The notes below the pieces were generated by a model. It was not told the DNA's origin and did no database searches. It saw nothing but the letters and a program-made list of their open reading frames with translations. Made by a program: the position numbers and the translations under genes. Positions 18,547 to 27,078 of a DNA stretch of 64,000 bases are shown one piece after another (position 1 is the first letter of the stretch; each line of letters opens with the position of its first letter). This DNA comes from Clostridium estertheticum (GTDB taxonomy: Bacteria > Bacillota > Clostridia > Clostridiales > Clostridiaceae), in contig NZ_CP086239.1 in assembly GCF_026650985.1 (NCBI RefSeq), positions 4,168,501-4,232,500 on the forward strand, read 5' to 3'.

Positions 18547-19656
18547 ATGTCAAGTTTATCATTAAGGCACATATACAAGATTTATGATGGTAATGTAACA
18601 GCGGTTAAGGATTTTAATCTTGAAATAGAAGATAAGGAATTTATAGTTTTTGTAGGACCGTCAGGTTGTGGTAAATCAACAACTTTAAGGATGATAGCAG
18701 GTCTTGAAGAGATATCAAAAGGTGAAATATATATTGGCGACAAAGTCGTAAATGACGTGGCACCTAAGGATAGAGATATAGCAATGGTTTTTCAGAACTA
18801 TGCACTATATCCTCATATGACTGTATATGATAACATGGCATTTGGGTTAAAATTAAGAAAAATGCCAAAAGATGAAATAAAACAAAAGGTTACGGATGTA
18901 GCTAAAACTCTTGATATAGAACATTTACTTGACAGAAAACCAAAGGCATTATCAGGTGGACAAAGACAAAGGGTAGCACTTGGAAGAGCAATAGTTAGAA
19001 ATCCGAAGGTATTCCTAATGGACGAACCACTATCAAATTTAGATGCTAAACTTAGAGTACAAATGAGAACGGAAATATCAAAACTACATCATAAACTTCA
19101 AACAACATTTGTATATGTAACTCATGATCAAACAGAAGCTATGACAATGGGAACAAGAATAGTTGTAATGAAAGATGGACTAGTTCAACAAGTAGATACT
19201 CCACATAATATATATGAGCACCCAGTTAATATATTCGTTGCTGGATTTATAGGAAGTCCTCAAATGAACTTTATGGACGTTAAGATTTTAGAGCAAAATG
19301 GAAAAATTGTTATTACATTTAATAATGAAACTATAGTTCTTCCAGAGGATAAAGCTAAAATCATAAGAGAAAAAGCATATATAGGTAAAACTGTTATAAT
19401 GGGAATAAGACCGGAAGATATTGATGACGGTATTACTTTCCTTGAGGAACATAAAGATGCAATTCTAGAAGCTAAAGTCGAGGTTGTAGAGCTTATGGGA
19501 GCAGAGACTAATATTTATATGTCAAAAGGAGATACAAATATTGTCGTAAGGGTTAATGGATCGTCTATGGCTAAAGTTGGAGATAAAATTAAAATTGCTA
19601 TGGATGCAAATAAAATTCATATATTTGATAAAGAAACTGAAAACACTTTAATCTAG
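18547..19656 (+). CDS. Carbohydrate ABC transporter ATPase, UgpC/MsmX type
   Basis: 369 residues: one nucleotide-binding domain (Walker A GPSGCGKST, Q-loop VFQNYALYPHMTV, signature LSGGQRQRVALGRA, Walker B FLMDEPLSNLDA, switch VTHDQTEAMT), then a C-terminal TOBE/OB region of about 130 residues. This layout belongs to the MalK/UgpC/MsmX group, which energises sugar importers. No permease or binding-protein gene is nearby, so it is probably a shared ATPase like B. subtilis MsmX. It is followed after 13 bp by a PucR/CdaR-type regulator gene, which implies cotranscription. Confidence 0.95.
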   Translation: MSSLSLRHIYKIYDGNVTAVKDFNLEIEDKEFIVFVGPSGCGKSTTLRMIAGLEEISKGEIYIGDKVVNDVAPKDRDIAMVFQNYALYPHMTVYDNMAFGLKLRKMPKDEIKQKVTDVAKTLDIEHLLDRKPKALSGGQRQRVALGRAIVRNPKVFLMDEPLSNLDAKLRVQMRTEISKLHHKLQTTFVYVTHDQTEAMTMGTRIVVMKDGLVQQVDTPHNIYEHPVNIFVAGFIGSPQMNFMDVKILEQNGKIVITFNNETIVLPEDKAKIIREKAYIGKTVIMGIRPEDIDDGITFLEEHKDAILEAKVEVVELMGAETNIYMSKGDTNIVVRVNGSSMAKVGDKIKIAMDANKIHIFDKETENTLI

Positions 19657-19669
19657 GGGGCAACTGAAA

Positions 19670-20620
19670 ATGTACAATTTTACTGAATTCTTAAAGAATT
19701 TAAGTCATTCTTCAAAAATACCATTTAATGTAGTTACGCAGGATGGTAATTCACTATATATTAGCGACTTAGATATTAAAAATTCACATATAACTAGCTT
19801 TACTATTTTGCTTGGAAGAGTTACAGGCATAATTAGTTTAGAAAAGCAGTATGAAAATTGTACAGCTTTGCTCAAATATACTATAGAAAATAAGTATACT
19901 CAACTTTTTTTATCTAAGGAACAGGCAGTTATTGATATCCTAGAGAATAGAGAAATTTCAATTGATAACATTAATATAAATTTACCTTTTCTTAAAAATG
20001 GATGTTATGTCATATTAATAAGTGTTAATGGAAGCAAGTATGAGGCTTTAAGCATTATAAAACAAATATATGATAATGAGGAAGTCGTGAGTTTAATATA
20101 TAACGATAACATTATTGTAATTGGTGAATTTGCTGAAGTACAGCAACATATAGAAAGTATTAAGGAGTCTATCGCATCTGATTTGTATTGTGAATGTTAT
20201 GTAAGTTATGGTGATATAAATTATGATATAAATGGAATTAAGAAGGCATATAATGATGCAGCCGAGTGCATGATACTTGGTAAAAAGTTTGATATAAAAG
20301 ATCATATATTTAATTACAATAAGATGTTATTTGAGAAAATTGTATATAATGTAGACGCTAAAATTAAGCAGGAACTGTTATACATGTTAAAAGATAAATT
20401 TGATGCTTTTGATAGTCAAATGATAGTAACTATTGAGCAATTTGTAGATTGTGGTCTTAATATAAGTGACGCTGCTAGAAAGTTATATGTGCATAGGAAC
20501 ACCTTGATTTATAGGCTAGATAAGATTAAGAAAGAAACAAATTTTGATATTAGAGATTTTAAAGATGCATCAGTGTTTCTTATAGCATTTTTGATATGGA
20601 AAGGAAATAAAGTAGAGTAA
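19670..20620 (+). CDS. PucR/CdaR-type transcriptional regulator
   Basis: 316 residues. The C-terminal 55 residues form the PucR-type helix-turn-helix (NISDAARKLYVHRNTLIYRL) seen in CdaR sugar-diacid regulators. The middle part has the GGDEF-like fold usual in this family, and I see no catalytic GGDEF signature. GGGGG lies 8 bases before the ATG. It starts 13 bp after the UgpC/MsmX-type ATPase, so it may tune carbohydrate uptake. The stop codon abuts a long palindromic repeat. Confidence 0.88.
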   Translation: MYNFTEFLKNLSHSSKIPFNVVTQDGNSLYISDLDIKNSHITSFTILLGRVTGIISLEKQYENCTALLKYTIENKYTQLFLSKEQAVIDILENREISIDNININLPFLKNGCYVILISVNGSKYEALSIIKQIYDNEEVVSLIYNDNIIVIGEFAEVQQHIESIKESIASDLYCECYVSYGDINYDINGIKKAYNDAAECMILGKKFDIKDHIFNYNKMLFEKIVYNVDAKIKQELLYMLKDKFDAFDSQMIVTIEQFVDCGLNISDAARKLYVHRNTLIYRLDKIKKETNFDIRDFKDASVFLIAFLIWKGNKVE

Positions 20621-20646
20621 CTTTTTTTCTTAGATGCGCAATATCG

Positions 20647-20829
20647 AAAGTATATATTGCTGGAATGCTTTCGCATCGCTAAGTAATTCTAAAATTTATT
20701 TTATTTATAGTTGCTAAAAAATGCAAACTCGCTTTGCTCAAACATGCATTTTTCTTTACGCATCTATAAATAAAATAAATCAAGAATTACTAAAGCTTGC
20801 TCAAATGCATTTTGCGCAATATATACTTT
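20647..20829. repeat. Long near-palindromic repeat, copy A (about 183 bp)
   Basis: The ends AAAGTATATATTGC and GCAATATATACTTT are exact inverted repeats. Pairing continues inwards through TTTATTTTATTTATAG/CTATAAATAAAATAAA to an apical stem AAAAATGCA/TGCATTTTT with loop AACTCGCTTTGCTCAAACA. Weaker complementarity extends outwards to about 20619-20858, starting at the stop codon of the regulator gene. The element aligns with the reverse complement of copy B at about 85% identity by hand. It has no coding capacity and no transposase, so it looks like a MITE-like or structured-RNA repeat. Confidence 0.85.
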
Positions 20830-20882
20830 TGATAGCGTTCTCTAAGGAAAAAGAGGTTGCTTCATATGGCGATACAATATTT

Positions 20883-20936
20883 AAGACTTCAGAGGGAGAT
20901 TTATGATCCTGATGAAGTCTTTTATTATTATTTGAT
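20883..20936 (+). terminator. Terminator downstream of repeat copy A
   Basis: AAGACTTCA pairs with TGAAGTCTT, with an inner AGG/CCT, followed by a T-rich tract. It is probably the terminator of the ATPase-regulator operon, now separated from it by repeat A. The stretch 20937-21225 holds no gene I can support. Confidence 0.65.
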
Positions 20937-21225
20937 TTTTGATTTTCGTTTTTTCTTTGAAATTATAATAATACCTGATATAAATACTAATAGTAGTACA
21001 ACTGTTTGGTATGAATTAAAGTACTATAAAAAAATTAAAAGTCATTTCATTATAAACAAATTCTATAAATTTATTGAAATACCTTTAAATTTTTACATGT
21101 ATACATATATGTGGAAACAGAAATGTTGAATAATAATAGGACAATCATGTTTGATTTTTAGCAATATGTACTATAATAATATTAGATAGTATAAGAAAAA
21201 TAGTATCAGAAAGGGGATAGAACAT

Positions 21226-21930
21226 ATGAAAATAGATATAATAATTTCAGCGGATGATATAAAGAATGAAAAAATAGAAAATAAGACTGTAATAGTTATA
21301 GATATGCTTAGGGCGACTAGTGTAATAGTTACGGCAATGAATAATGGATGCGTCGGTGTAATTCCTGTTTTGACGGTTGAGGATGCATCTGAAATTGTTA
21401 GAAATAGTAAAGAAGAGTTTATGCTTGGGGGAGAGAGAAATGCATTGAAGATAGAAGGTTTTCACTATTCTAATTCCCCACTTGAATACACCAGGAAGTC
21501 CATAGAAGGCAAAACACTTGTTATGACTACTACTAATGGGACTAAAGCTATAAAAGGATGCAGTGGGGCTAGTAACATCCTAATAGGGGCAATGCTAAAT
21601 GCCAAAGCAATTGCGAGCAGAATAGTATCCTTAAATAAAGACGTAGTAATAGTTAATGCGGGGACTTATGGTGAATTTTCAATAGATGATTTTCTATGTA
21701 GTGGGTACATAATTGACTGTATACTAAAACTAGCACAGACAGAGCTAGCAGACATAGCTGTAACTTCTCATTACATCTATAAGAACAATGAAGATATTCA
21801 TAATTTTATAAAGTACGCAAATCACTATAAAACAATTATGAAGTTAGGTTTATCTGCAGATTTAGAATATTGCTGTCAAAAAGATATTATAGACATTGTT
21901 CCAGAATATAAAGGGGGGGTAATACTTTAG
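21226..21930 (+). CDS. ComB-family (2-phosphosulfolactate phosphatase-like) protein
   Basis: 234 residues, the family length. ComB hydrolyses 2-phosphosulfolactate in coenzyme M synthesis in archaea. Clostridia do not make coenzyme M, so the substrate here is probably different. Family segments visible are [14 protein letters not shown] near residue 25, [26 protein letters not shown] and [26 protein letters not shown] lies 9 bases before the ATG. The gene is monocistronic and stands between two inverted copies of the long palindromic repeat. Confidence 0.9.
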   Translation: MKIDIIISADDIKNEKIENKTVIVIDMLRATSVIVTAMNNGCVGVIPVLTVEDASEIVRNSKEEFMLGGERNALKIEGFHYSNSPLEYTRKSIEGKTLVMTTTNGTKAIKGCSGASNILIGAMLNAKAIASRIVSLNKDVVIVNAGTYGEFSIDDFLCSGYIIDCILKLAQTELADIAVTSHYIYKNNEDIHNFIKYANHYKTIMKLGLSADLEYCCQKDIIDIVPEYKGGVIL

Positions 21931-21988
21931 GGAGATTACGGTATTGTGCAGATGGGATTGAATATTAAATGGCTTATAAAGTAATAAA

Positions 21989-22173
21989 AAAGTATATATT
22001 ACGTAAAATGCATTTGAACAAGCTTTGTTAATTCTTAATTTACTTTATTTTTATTTGCGTAAAGAAAAACACATGTTTGAGCGGTAGCGAGTTTGTGTTT
22101 TTTAGTAAATATAAATAAAGTAAATTTTAGAATTACATAGCGTAGTGAAAGCATCTGGAGTAATATATACTTT
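21989..22173. repeat. Long near-palindromic repeat, copy B (about 185 bp)
   Basis: Termini AAAGTATATATTAC and GTAATATATACTTT are inverted repeats. The element aligns end to end with the reverse complement of copy A (shared off-centre loop AACTCGCT..GCTCAAACATG). Stem differences from A are compensatory: G-C to A-T in the terminal arm, T-A to C-G in the middle stem, and two pairs in the apical stem (TG/CA to CA/TG). It fills the gap between the ComB-family gene and the convergent methyltransferase gene, and so probably serves as a shared 3' structure. Confidence 0.85.
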
Positions 22174-22180
22174 GGTTACG

Positions 22181-23359
22181 TTATACCACTTGGAATATGT
22201 AGAACTTTAAGTAGTAAGACTCATCAGAATTCCATAGTATTGGATGATCTGCTGCTTGAGTTCTGAATTCTACTTGTCTAAGTGTCCTTTTAGCGTCTAT
22301 AGCTGCATCAGCAATAGTATCTGCAAACATTTCAGGTTTCATAAAGTGAGAGCAAGAGCAAGTTACAAGATATCCGCCTGGTTTAACCAATTTCATACCA
22401 CGTAGGTTAATTTCTTTGTAACCCCTTGTTGCACCATCTATAGTAGAACGAGATTTTGTGAATGCTGGTGGGTCTAGTATTACTACATCATATTGTCTTT
22501 TTTCTTCTCTTGACCATTCTCTTAATATATCAAAGGCATTGTGGCATTCAAATTTAACAGTTTCTGATAGCCCATTAAGCTCTGCATTCTTTCTTGAAAA
22601 TTCTACGGCATATTCAGATATATCTACACCAAGAACACTTTTAGCTCCTGCTATACCAGCATTAAGTGCAAAGGAACCTGTGTGCGTAAAACAATCCAAA
22701 ACATCAGCACCCTTACATAATCTTTGAATAGCTGCCCTATTTTCTTTTTGATCTAAGAAAAATCCGGTCTTTTGACCATTTTCAATGTCAACGTCATATT
22801 TAACTCCGTTTTCAATGATTTCTATAGTGGTATCAAAAGGCTCTGTTAAAAATCCTTTTGTTTGCTCCATTCCCTCGAGCTCACGTACTTTAGCATCGCT
22901 TCTCTCATATACACCCTTTGCACCATATTCATCTGTTAATAGCTTAACTACTATACTTTTATATTTATCTATTCCAAGAGCTAAGGATTGAATAACATAA
23001 TAGTCTTCATATTTGTCTATTATCATGCCTGGTACAAAATCCGCTTCTCCAAATAAAAATCTACAGCTTGAAGTATCTATAACTGTTTTTCTATATTCCC
23101 ATGCAGCGTGAAGCCTCTTTCTGAAAAACTCTTCATCTATTTCTTCGTGAATATCTCTTGTCATTATTCTTATGGCAATTTTAGAAACATCATTTATATA
23201 ACCCTTTCCTATAAACTCATTTCTAAAATTATATACTTCAATTATGTCTCCGTTTTCATATTCACCATCAAATTTTTCAATTTCATTAGCATATATCCAA
23301 AGATGCCCATTTTCTGAATTTCTACCTCTACCTTTATATAAGTAAAATTTACAAGCCAT
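22181..23359 (-). CDS. RlmI-type class I rRNA (cytosine-C5) methyltransferase
   Basis: 392 residues: an N-terminal PUA domain (about 1-75), an EEHEA-like insert, then a Rossmann methyltransferase. The SAM-binding DCFTHTGSFALNAG, motif IV DPPAFTKSR and the catalytic cysteine in VTCSCSHFM match the RlmI family, which makes m5C1962 in E. coli 23S rRNA. AGGAGG lies 8 bases before the ATG. Its stop codon is 8 bp from repeat B. The exact target base in this organism is inferred from the family only. Confidence 0.92.
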   Translation of the reverse strand: MACKFYLYKGRGRNSENGHLWIYANEIEKFDGEYENGDIIEVYNFRNEFIGKGYINDVSKIAIRIMTRDIHEEIDEEFFRKRLHAAWEYRKTVIDTSSCRFLFGEADFVPGMIIDKYEDYYVIQSLALGIDKYKSIVVKLLTDEYGAKGVYERSDAKVRELEGMEQTKGFLTEPFDTTIEIIENGVKYDVDIENGQKTGFFLDQKENRAAIQRLCKGADVLDCFTHTGSFALNAGIAGAKSVLGVDISEYAVEFSRKNAELNGLSETVKFECHNAFDILREWSREEKRQYDVVILDPPAFTKSRSTIDGATRGYKEINLRGMKLVKPGGYLVTCSCSHFMKPEMFADTIADAAIDAKRTLRQVEFRTQAADHPILWNSDESYYLKFYIFQVV

Positions 23360-23388
23360 TCTAAATTCCTCCTGTGCTTTTTAGGGAA

Positions 23389-23412
23389 ACATAATATATA
23401 AGTATATTATGT
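23389..23412. promoter_or_regulatory. Perfect inverted repeat upstream of RlmI-type gene
   Basis: ACATAATATA-TAAG-TATATTATGT, 10-bp arms, about 30 bases upstream of the leftward start codon. It could be an operator or a leader hairpin. No T-run follows on either strand. Confidence 0.4.
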
Positions 23413-23725
23413 CTCATATGTTTTATAGTTTTATAATAGTTTCAATTATAATTATCAAGTTATTTATCTATAGTAGTATACCACACAGAATTAATTTGTA
23501 ATATGAAATATAAAAATTTGTTTTGACATAAGGTCAATTATAAATTACACTTATGTATGTGCCATTTTTATATATATAATTGAAATAAAGATAATTATGT
23601 AAATACTGGACTATTTTTTTAGTCGGAAATTGATATATAACATCAAATTAATATAAATAAGTAAATAATTACAAATGTAAAAAATATAAATATGTAAAAT
23701 CATACTAAAGTAAGGGGAAATACAA
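23413..23725. other. Divergent intergenic region, ABC-F leader
   Basis: No gene is seen. It holds a possible rightward promoter (TTGACA at 23523, 17-base spacer, TACACT) overlapping the inverted repeat TTGAC-ATAAG-GTCAA, and a T-loop hairpin GACTA/TAGTC near 23609. The implied ABC-F leader would be about 170 bases. I find no convincing leader peptide in it. Confidence 0.3.
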
Positions 23726-25282
23726 ATGAGTATATTAGTAGTTAAAAATATGAGCCATGGTTTTGGCGACAGAGTAATATTTGAGGATGTGTCCTTTAGA
23801 TTGCTTAAAGGAGAACACATAGCGCTTATAGGAGCAAATGGAGAAGGAAAATCAACGTTTATGAACATTATTACCGGAAAGCTTATGCCAGATGAAGGCG
23901 ATGTTGAATGGTCAAACAACGTCAGAGTGGGATACATGGATCAACATACTGTTTTGGAAAAAGGTAAGAGCATTAGGGATGTTTTAAGGGATGCCTTTAA
24001 ATATCTTTTTGACTTAGAAGAGGAAATGCTTAGCGTAACAGAAAAGATGGCAGAGGCATCACCTGAAGAATTAGAAAGATTATTGGATAGAATGGGTACA
24101 ATTCAAGATCAACTTGATAATAATGGATTTTATGGCATTGATTCTAAGATAGATGAGGTAGCAGCTGGAGTTGGCCTTAAGGATGTTGGGCTTGATAATG
24201 ATGTTGCAGAGTTAAGTGGAGGGCAAAGGACAAAAGTACTCCTTGCAAAACTTCTACTAGAAGCACCAGATGTTCTACTTCTTGATGAACCTACTAACTT
24301 TTTAGATGAGCAACACGTAGAGTGGCTCAAGAGGTATCTTCAAAATTATGATAAGGCGTTTATATTAATATCACATGATATTGAATTTTTAGATGGTGCA
24401 GTCAATATAATATACCATGTAGAGAATAAAAAATTAACCAGATATATAGGGTCATATGATGAATTTTTGAGAGTTCATGAGGCTAAAAAACTACAGATGG
24501 AATCTGATTATGAAAGGCAACAAAAGGAAATTACTAGACTTGAGGTCTTCGTTGCTAAAAATAAAGCAAGAGCTTCTACTAGTGGAATGGCAAAATCAAG
24601 ACAAAAGAAATTAGATAAAATTGATAGAATGGAAATTGTACAAGATAAACCAAAACCACAGTTTAACTTTAAAACTGCAAGAGCTTCAGGAAAAATAATA
24701 TTTAAAACTAAGGAATTAGTTACTGGTTACGATACCCCGTTATCTAAGCCATTAGATTTGTATATGGAAAGAGGACAAAAGATTGCGCTTACTGGTGCTA
24801 ATGGTGTTGGGAAAACAACATTGTTAAAGAGTCTTATGGGTGATATCAAAGCTCTTTCGGGTCATACAAACTTAGGAGATTATCAATATATAGGATACTA
24901 TGAACAAGAAATAAAGGGAGTTAATCGAAATAACTGTATTGAAGAGTTTTGGCAAGAATTTCCTAGCTTCACTCAGGGTCAGGTAAGATCTGCACTTGCT
25001 AAGTGTGGACTTACTACAAAACATATAGAAAGTAAAGTCACTGTGCTTAGTGGTGGAGAGCAAGCAAAGGTAAGACTTGCTAAACTTCTAAACAGAGAAA
25101 CTAATATATTGATCTTAGATGAGCCTACCAATCATTTAGATGTGGATGCAAAAGATGAGTTAAAAAGAGCTTTAAAGGAATATAATGGAAGCATACTTCT
25201 AGTTTGTCATGAGCCAGAATTTTATCAAGACGTAGTAACTGATGTATGGGACTGTGAAGAGTGGACAACTAAAATTATATAG
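23726..25282 (+). CDS. ABC-F family ATPase (YkpA/YbiT-like)
   Basis: 518 residues with two ABC domains and no membrane segment. Domain 1: GANGEGKST, LSGGQRTKVLLAKLL, LLLDEPTNFLD. Domain 2: GANGVGKTT, LSGGEQAKVRLAKLL, LILDEPTNHLD. The interdomain linker (about residues 240-310) is helical and charged (KKLQMESDYERQQKEITRLE). ABC-F proteins act on the ribosome in translation or antibiotic protection. The NFLDEQHVEWLKRYL wording resembles the housekeeping YkpA/YbiT group more than resistance proteins. AAGGGGA lies 8 bases before the ATG. Confidence 0.93.
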   Translation: MSILVVKNMSHGFGDRVIFEDVSFRLLKGEHIALIGANGEGKSTFMNIITGKLMPDEGDVEWSNNVRVGYMDQHTVLEKGKSIRDVLRDAFKYLFDLEEEMLSVTEKMAEASPEELERLLDRMGTIQDQLDNNGFYGIDSKIDEVAAGVGLKDVGLDNDVAELSGGQRTKVLLAKLLLEAPDVLLLDEPTNFLDEQHVEWLKRYLQNYDKAFILISHDIEFLDGAVNIIYHVENKKLTRYIGSYDEFLRVHEAKKLQMESDYERQQKEITRLEVFVAKNKARASTSGMAKSRQKKLDKIDRMEIVQDKPKPQFNFKTARASGKIIFKTKELVTGYDTPLSKPLDLYMERGQKIALTGANGVGKTTLLKSLMGDIKALSGHTNLGDYQYIGYYEQEIKGVNRNNCIEEFWQEFPSFTQGQVRSALAKCGLTTKHIESKVTVLSGGEQAKVRLAKLLNRETNILILDEPTNHLDVDAKDELKRALKEYNGSILLVCHEPEFYQDVVTDVWDCEEWTTKII

Positions 25283-25290
25283 TCTATATT

Positions 25291-25328
25291 AAAAAGAGCT
25301 AGAATAAATAAAATTCTAGCTCTTTTTA
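25291..25328. terminator. Bidirectional terminator
   Basis: AAAAAGAGCTAGAAT pairs perfectly with ATTCTAGCTCTTTTT. It lies between convergent genes and overlaps the stop codon of the leftward one. Confidence 0.92.
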
Positions 25329-26183
25329 TAAAACTTCTATTGCAAGGTCTAGGATGTTAGCAAATAATGATAATGTATTAGTATTTGGAATAACATTATT
25401 TTTAACATCTAATAATTTTCCGAGTCCATAACCCGTGCATATGCTAACGGTTGGGAAACCAATTTCACCGAGGTCACAAATAATATCAGTGACATTTAAT
25501 TTTGTTTTAGTTGCTTCATCAATAGGTTTTAGTATAATATATAGTCTTGTAGAAGAATCATACCTTAGAACTTTTAAAGTATTACTTATTAGTATATCTT
25601 TAGGTTTAGCGTTAATATCGTACTTTGAAGTAGTTGAAGTTATGTTATTTATAACAAAATAATATATATTTCTTTTGTAGTTTACCTTATCTTTAAATTC
25701 TTGTAATCTTTCTAAATTCAACTTTATATCCACTGAGATTTCATCATTTTCTAAATTGTTAAAGCTTTCTTTTATGTAAGTTAGTTCTTCTTTGCCTTGA
25801 AGTTCTCTAGATAAGATATTTATACAGTTATCATAAATATCCTTAAATGGACTAAACGGTAAGGAATATTTTATATTATCTAAAACAAGGTAAACCTTGA
25901 ACTTAGAAGATTTGTTACTATTTTTAGATGAATAATTGACTTCAACTAATAAGAGTCCATGGAGTAGCTCAGTATCAAGTGTTATTTTCTGAATTCCTTT
26001 ACTAAATTGTAGCATGTAATTCTCATTAGTGGATAAGTTTTGCGTATGTTGATTTATTATATAAGTACCTTTAAAGCCAGCTTCAGTAATTTCACCAACT
26101 CTTAAGGAACTTCTTATTGGTAGTTTCTTTAAATTTATATATGGTCTATTTATACATAGGTTGTTTTCGGATATTATTCTCAT
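25326..26183 (-). CDS. Hypothetical protein
   Basis: 285 residues, no membrane segment, no signal peptide, no motif I recognise. AAAGGAG lies 8 bases before the ATG on the minus strand and the gene ends in a shared terminator, so it is a real gene. The sequence alternates strand-like and helical stretches, with many Asn and Ser. The C-terminal third (IICDLGEIGFPTVSICTGYG) is the most ordered-looking part. Function unknown. Confidence 0.75.
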   Translation of the reverse strand: MRIISENNLCINRPYINLKKLPIRSSLRVGEITEAGFKGTYIINQHTQNLSTNENYMLQFSKGIQKITLDTELLHGLLLVEVNYSSKNSNKSSKFKVYLVLDNIKYSLPFSPFKDIYDNCINILSRELQGKEELTYIKESFNNLENDEISVDIKLNLERLQEFKDKVNYKRNIYYFVINNITSTTSKYDINAKPKDILISNTLKVLRYDSSTRLYIILKPIDEATKTKLNVTDIICDLGEIGFPTVSICTGYGLGKLLDVKNNVIPNTNTLSLFANILDLAIEVL

Positions 26184-26364
26184 ATTAAACTCCTTTAGTT
26201 CTAACGAGAGTGTTAGTCTTATTTATAAATTATAACATAATTAGCATTTTAAAAAATAAAAAAGTTAAGTAATGATATAAATAGGGTGATTGAAAATTTG
26301 TATATTGGATAAAATATTACAATGATAGTATTATTATATTTTAGATGTAGGAGGTATAAATGTT

Positions 26365-26469
26365 ATGGGTGAAAAAAAAGATAATTCTTGCGCAAGTCAA
26401 CAAGAAAAGGAAAAGAAAGAGAATAATTCTGGAACTAAACATGCTAAAAAAACACATAAAAAAGATTAA
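26365..26469 (+). CDS. Small hydrophilic Lys-rich protein (34 aa)
   Basis: The peptide begins MGEKKDNSCASQQEKEK and ends KKTHKKD. It is very polar with a single cysteine. AGGAGG (26349-26354) lies 10 bases upstream, and a strong terminator starts 4 bp after the stop, so this is a compact stand-alone transcript. An overlapping 38-codon frame starts at 26360 (MLWVKKKIILAQ) at a 5-base spacing and is a less protein-like alternative. Function unknown. Confidence 0.55.
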   Translation: MGEKKDNSCASQQEKEKKENNSGTKHAKKTHKKD

Positions 26470-26472
26470 TTA

Positions 26473-26511
26473 AAAGGCATATATTTTATGAATATATGCC
26501 TTTGTTTTTTT
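26473..26511 (+). terminator. Strong terminator after the 34-aa gene
   Basis: AAAGGCATATA pairs with TATATGCCTTT, followed by GTTTTTTT. Confidence 0.92.
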
Positions 26512-26962
26512 AAGTAGCACTTTTTTCATAAATAGTTTGTTCATGATTATTAACAGTATCATCGAGAGTAATTAGGACGTCTTTTTTTATCCACCCTTTA
26601 TTATTAATGTTAGTTTGAGATTTAAGCGTTACTTCATACCATGAAATATTAAAAATCTCAGCACAATCTTTAATCTCTACGCAAGTATCTTTAACTACAG
26701 TAGATAGAATTTGAGAAGTTTCAAGGGGGCTTAGATATAGACTGCAAGGGCCTTTCGTAGTTCCGGTCCTAAAAAGAGATGGTTTGTACTTTATTACTAT
26801 AGGTACATCAGAATCGTGTAAACTTGAAATTTTTGATTTGTAATCTCTATTTTGTCTAGAACTAATCCTTAATTGAGTTTTTTGAGTTGATAATTTTTGG
26901 TTCATCGTATAATAATATACACCAAAACATATCAAAAGAATTGAAAATAAAAAAATAAGCAA
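26510..26962 (-). CDS. Membrane-anchored SH3-like protein, hypothetical
   Basis: 150 residues. One N-terminal membrane helix (about 2-19, LIFLFSILLICFGVYYY) is followed by a linker and a C-terminal beta-rich part (about 70-130) with the look of a bacterial SH3 domain (SLYLSPLETSQILSTVV, then WYEVTL and KGWIKKDVL). Bacterial SH3 domains often bind cell wall. The TTG start is supported by GAGGAGAG 6-7 bases upstream. Function is inferred only from these features. Confidence 0.7.
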   Translation of the reverse strand: MLIFLFSILLICFGVYYYTMNQKLSTQKTQLRISSRQNRDYKSKISSLHDSDVPIVIKYKPSLFRTGTTKGPCSLYLSPLETSQILSTVVKDTCVEIKDCAEIFNISWYEVTLKSQTNINNKGWIKKDVLITLDDTVNNHEQTIYEKSAT

Positions 26963-27044
26963 AAATATCTCTCCTCGTAAATTACTTATATGATTAAAGT
27001 CTGTTGCATATTAGTATATAGTATTCAATACCATGCAAAAAAAT

Positions 27045-27078
27045 TCGTAAAAAAAACTCATGTTTAAACATGAGTTTT
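27045..27078 (-). terminator. Terminator after HAD hydrolase gene
   Basis: AAAACTCATG-TTTAAA-CATGAGTTTT palindrome followed, on the minus strand, by T-rich sequence. Confidence 0.9.

Noticed and set aside
20721-21129. ORFs of 61 and 90 residues over and behind repeat A
   Set aside because: The first lies inside the palindrome. The second has no ribosome-binding site, spans a terminator and has an unnatural Phe/Ile/Tyr-rich composition.
20647-22173. Classical composite transposon around the ComB-family gene
   Set aside because: No transposase, no target duplication seen, and the gene family is widespread in clostridia.
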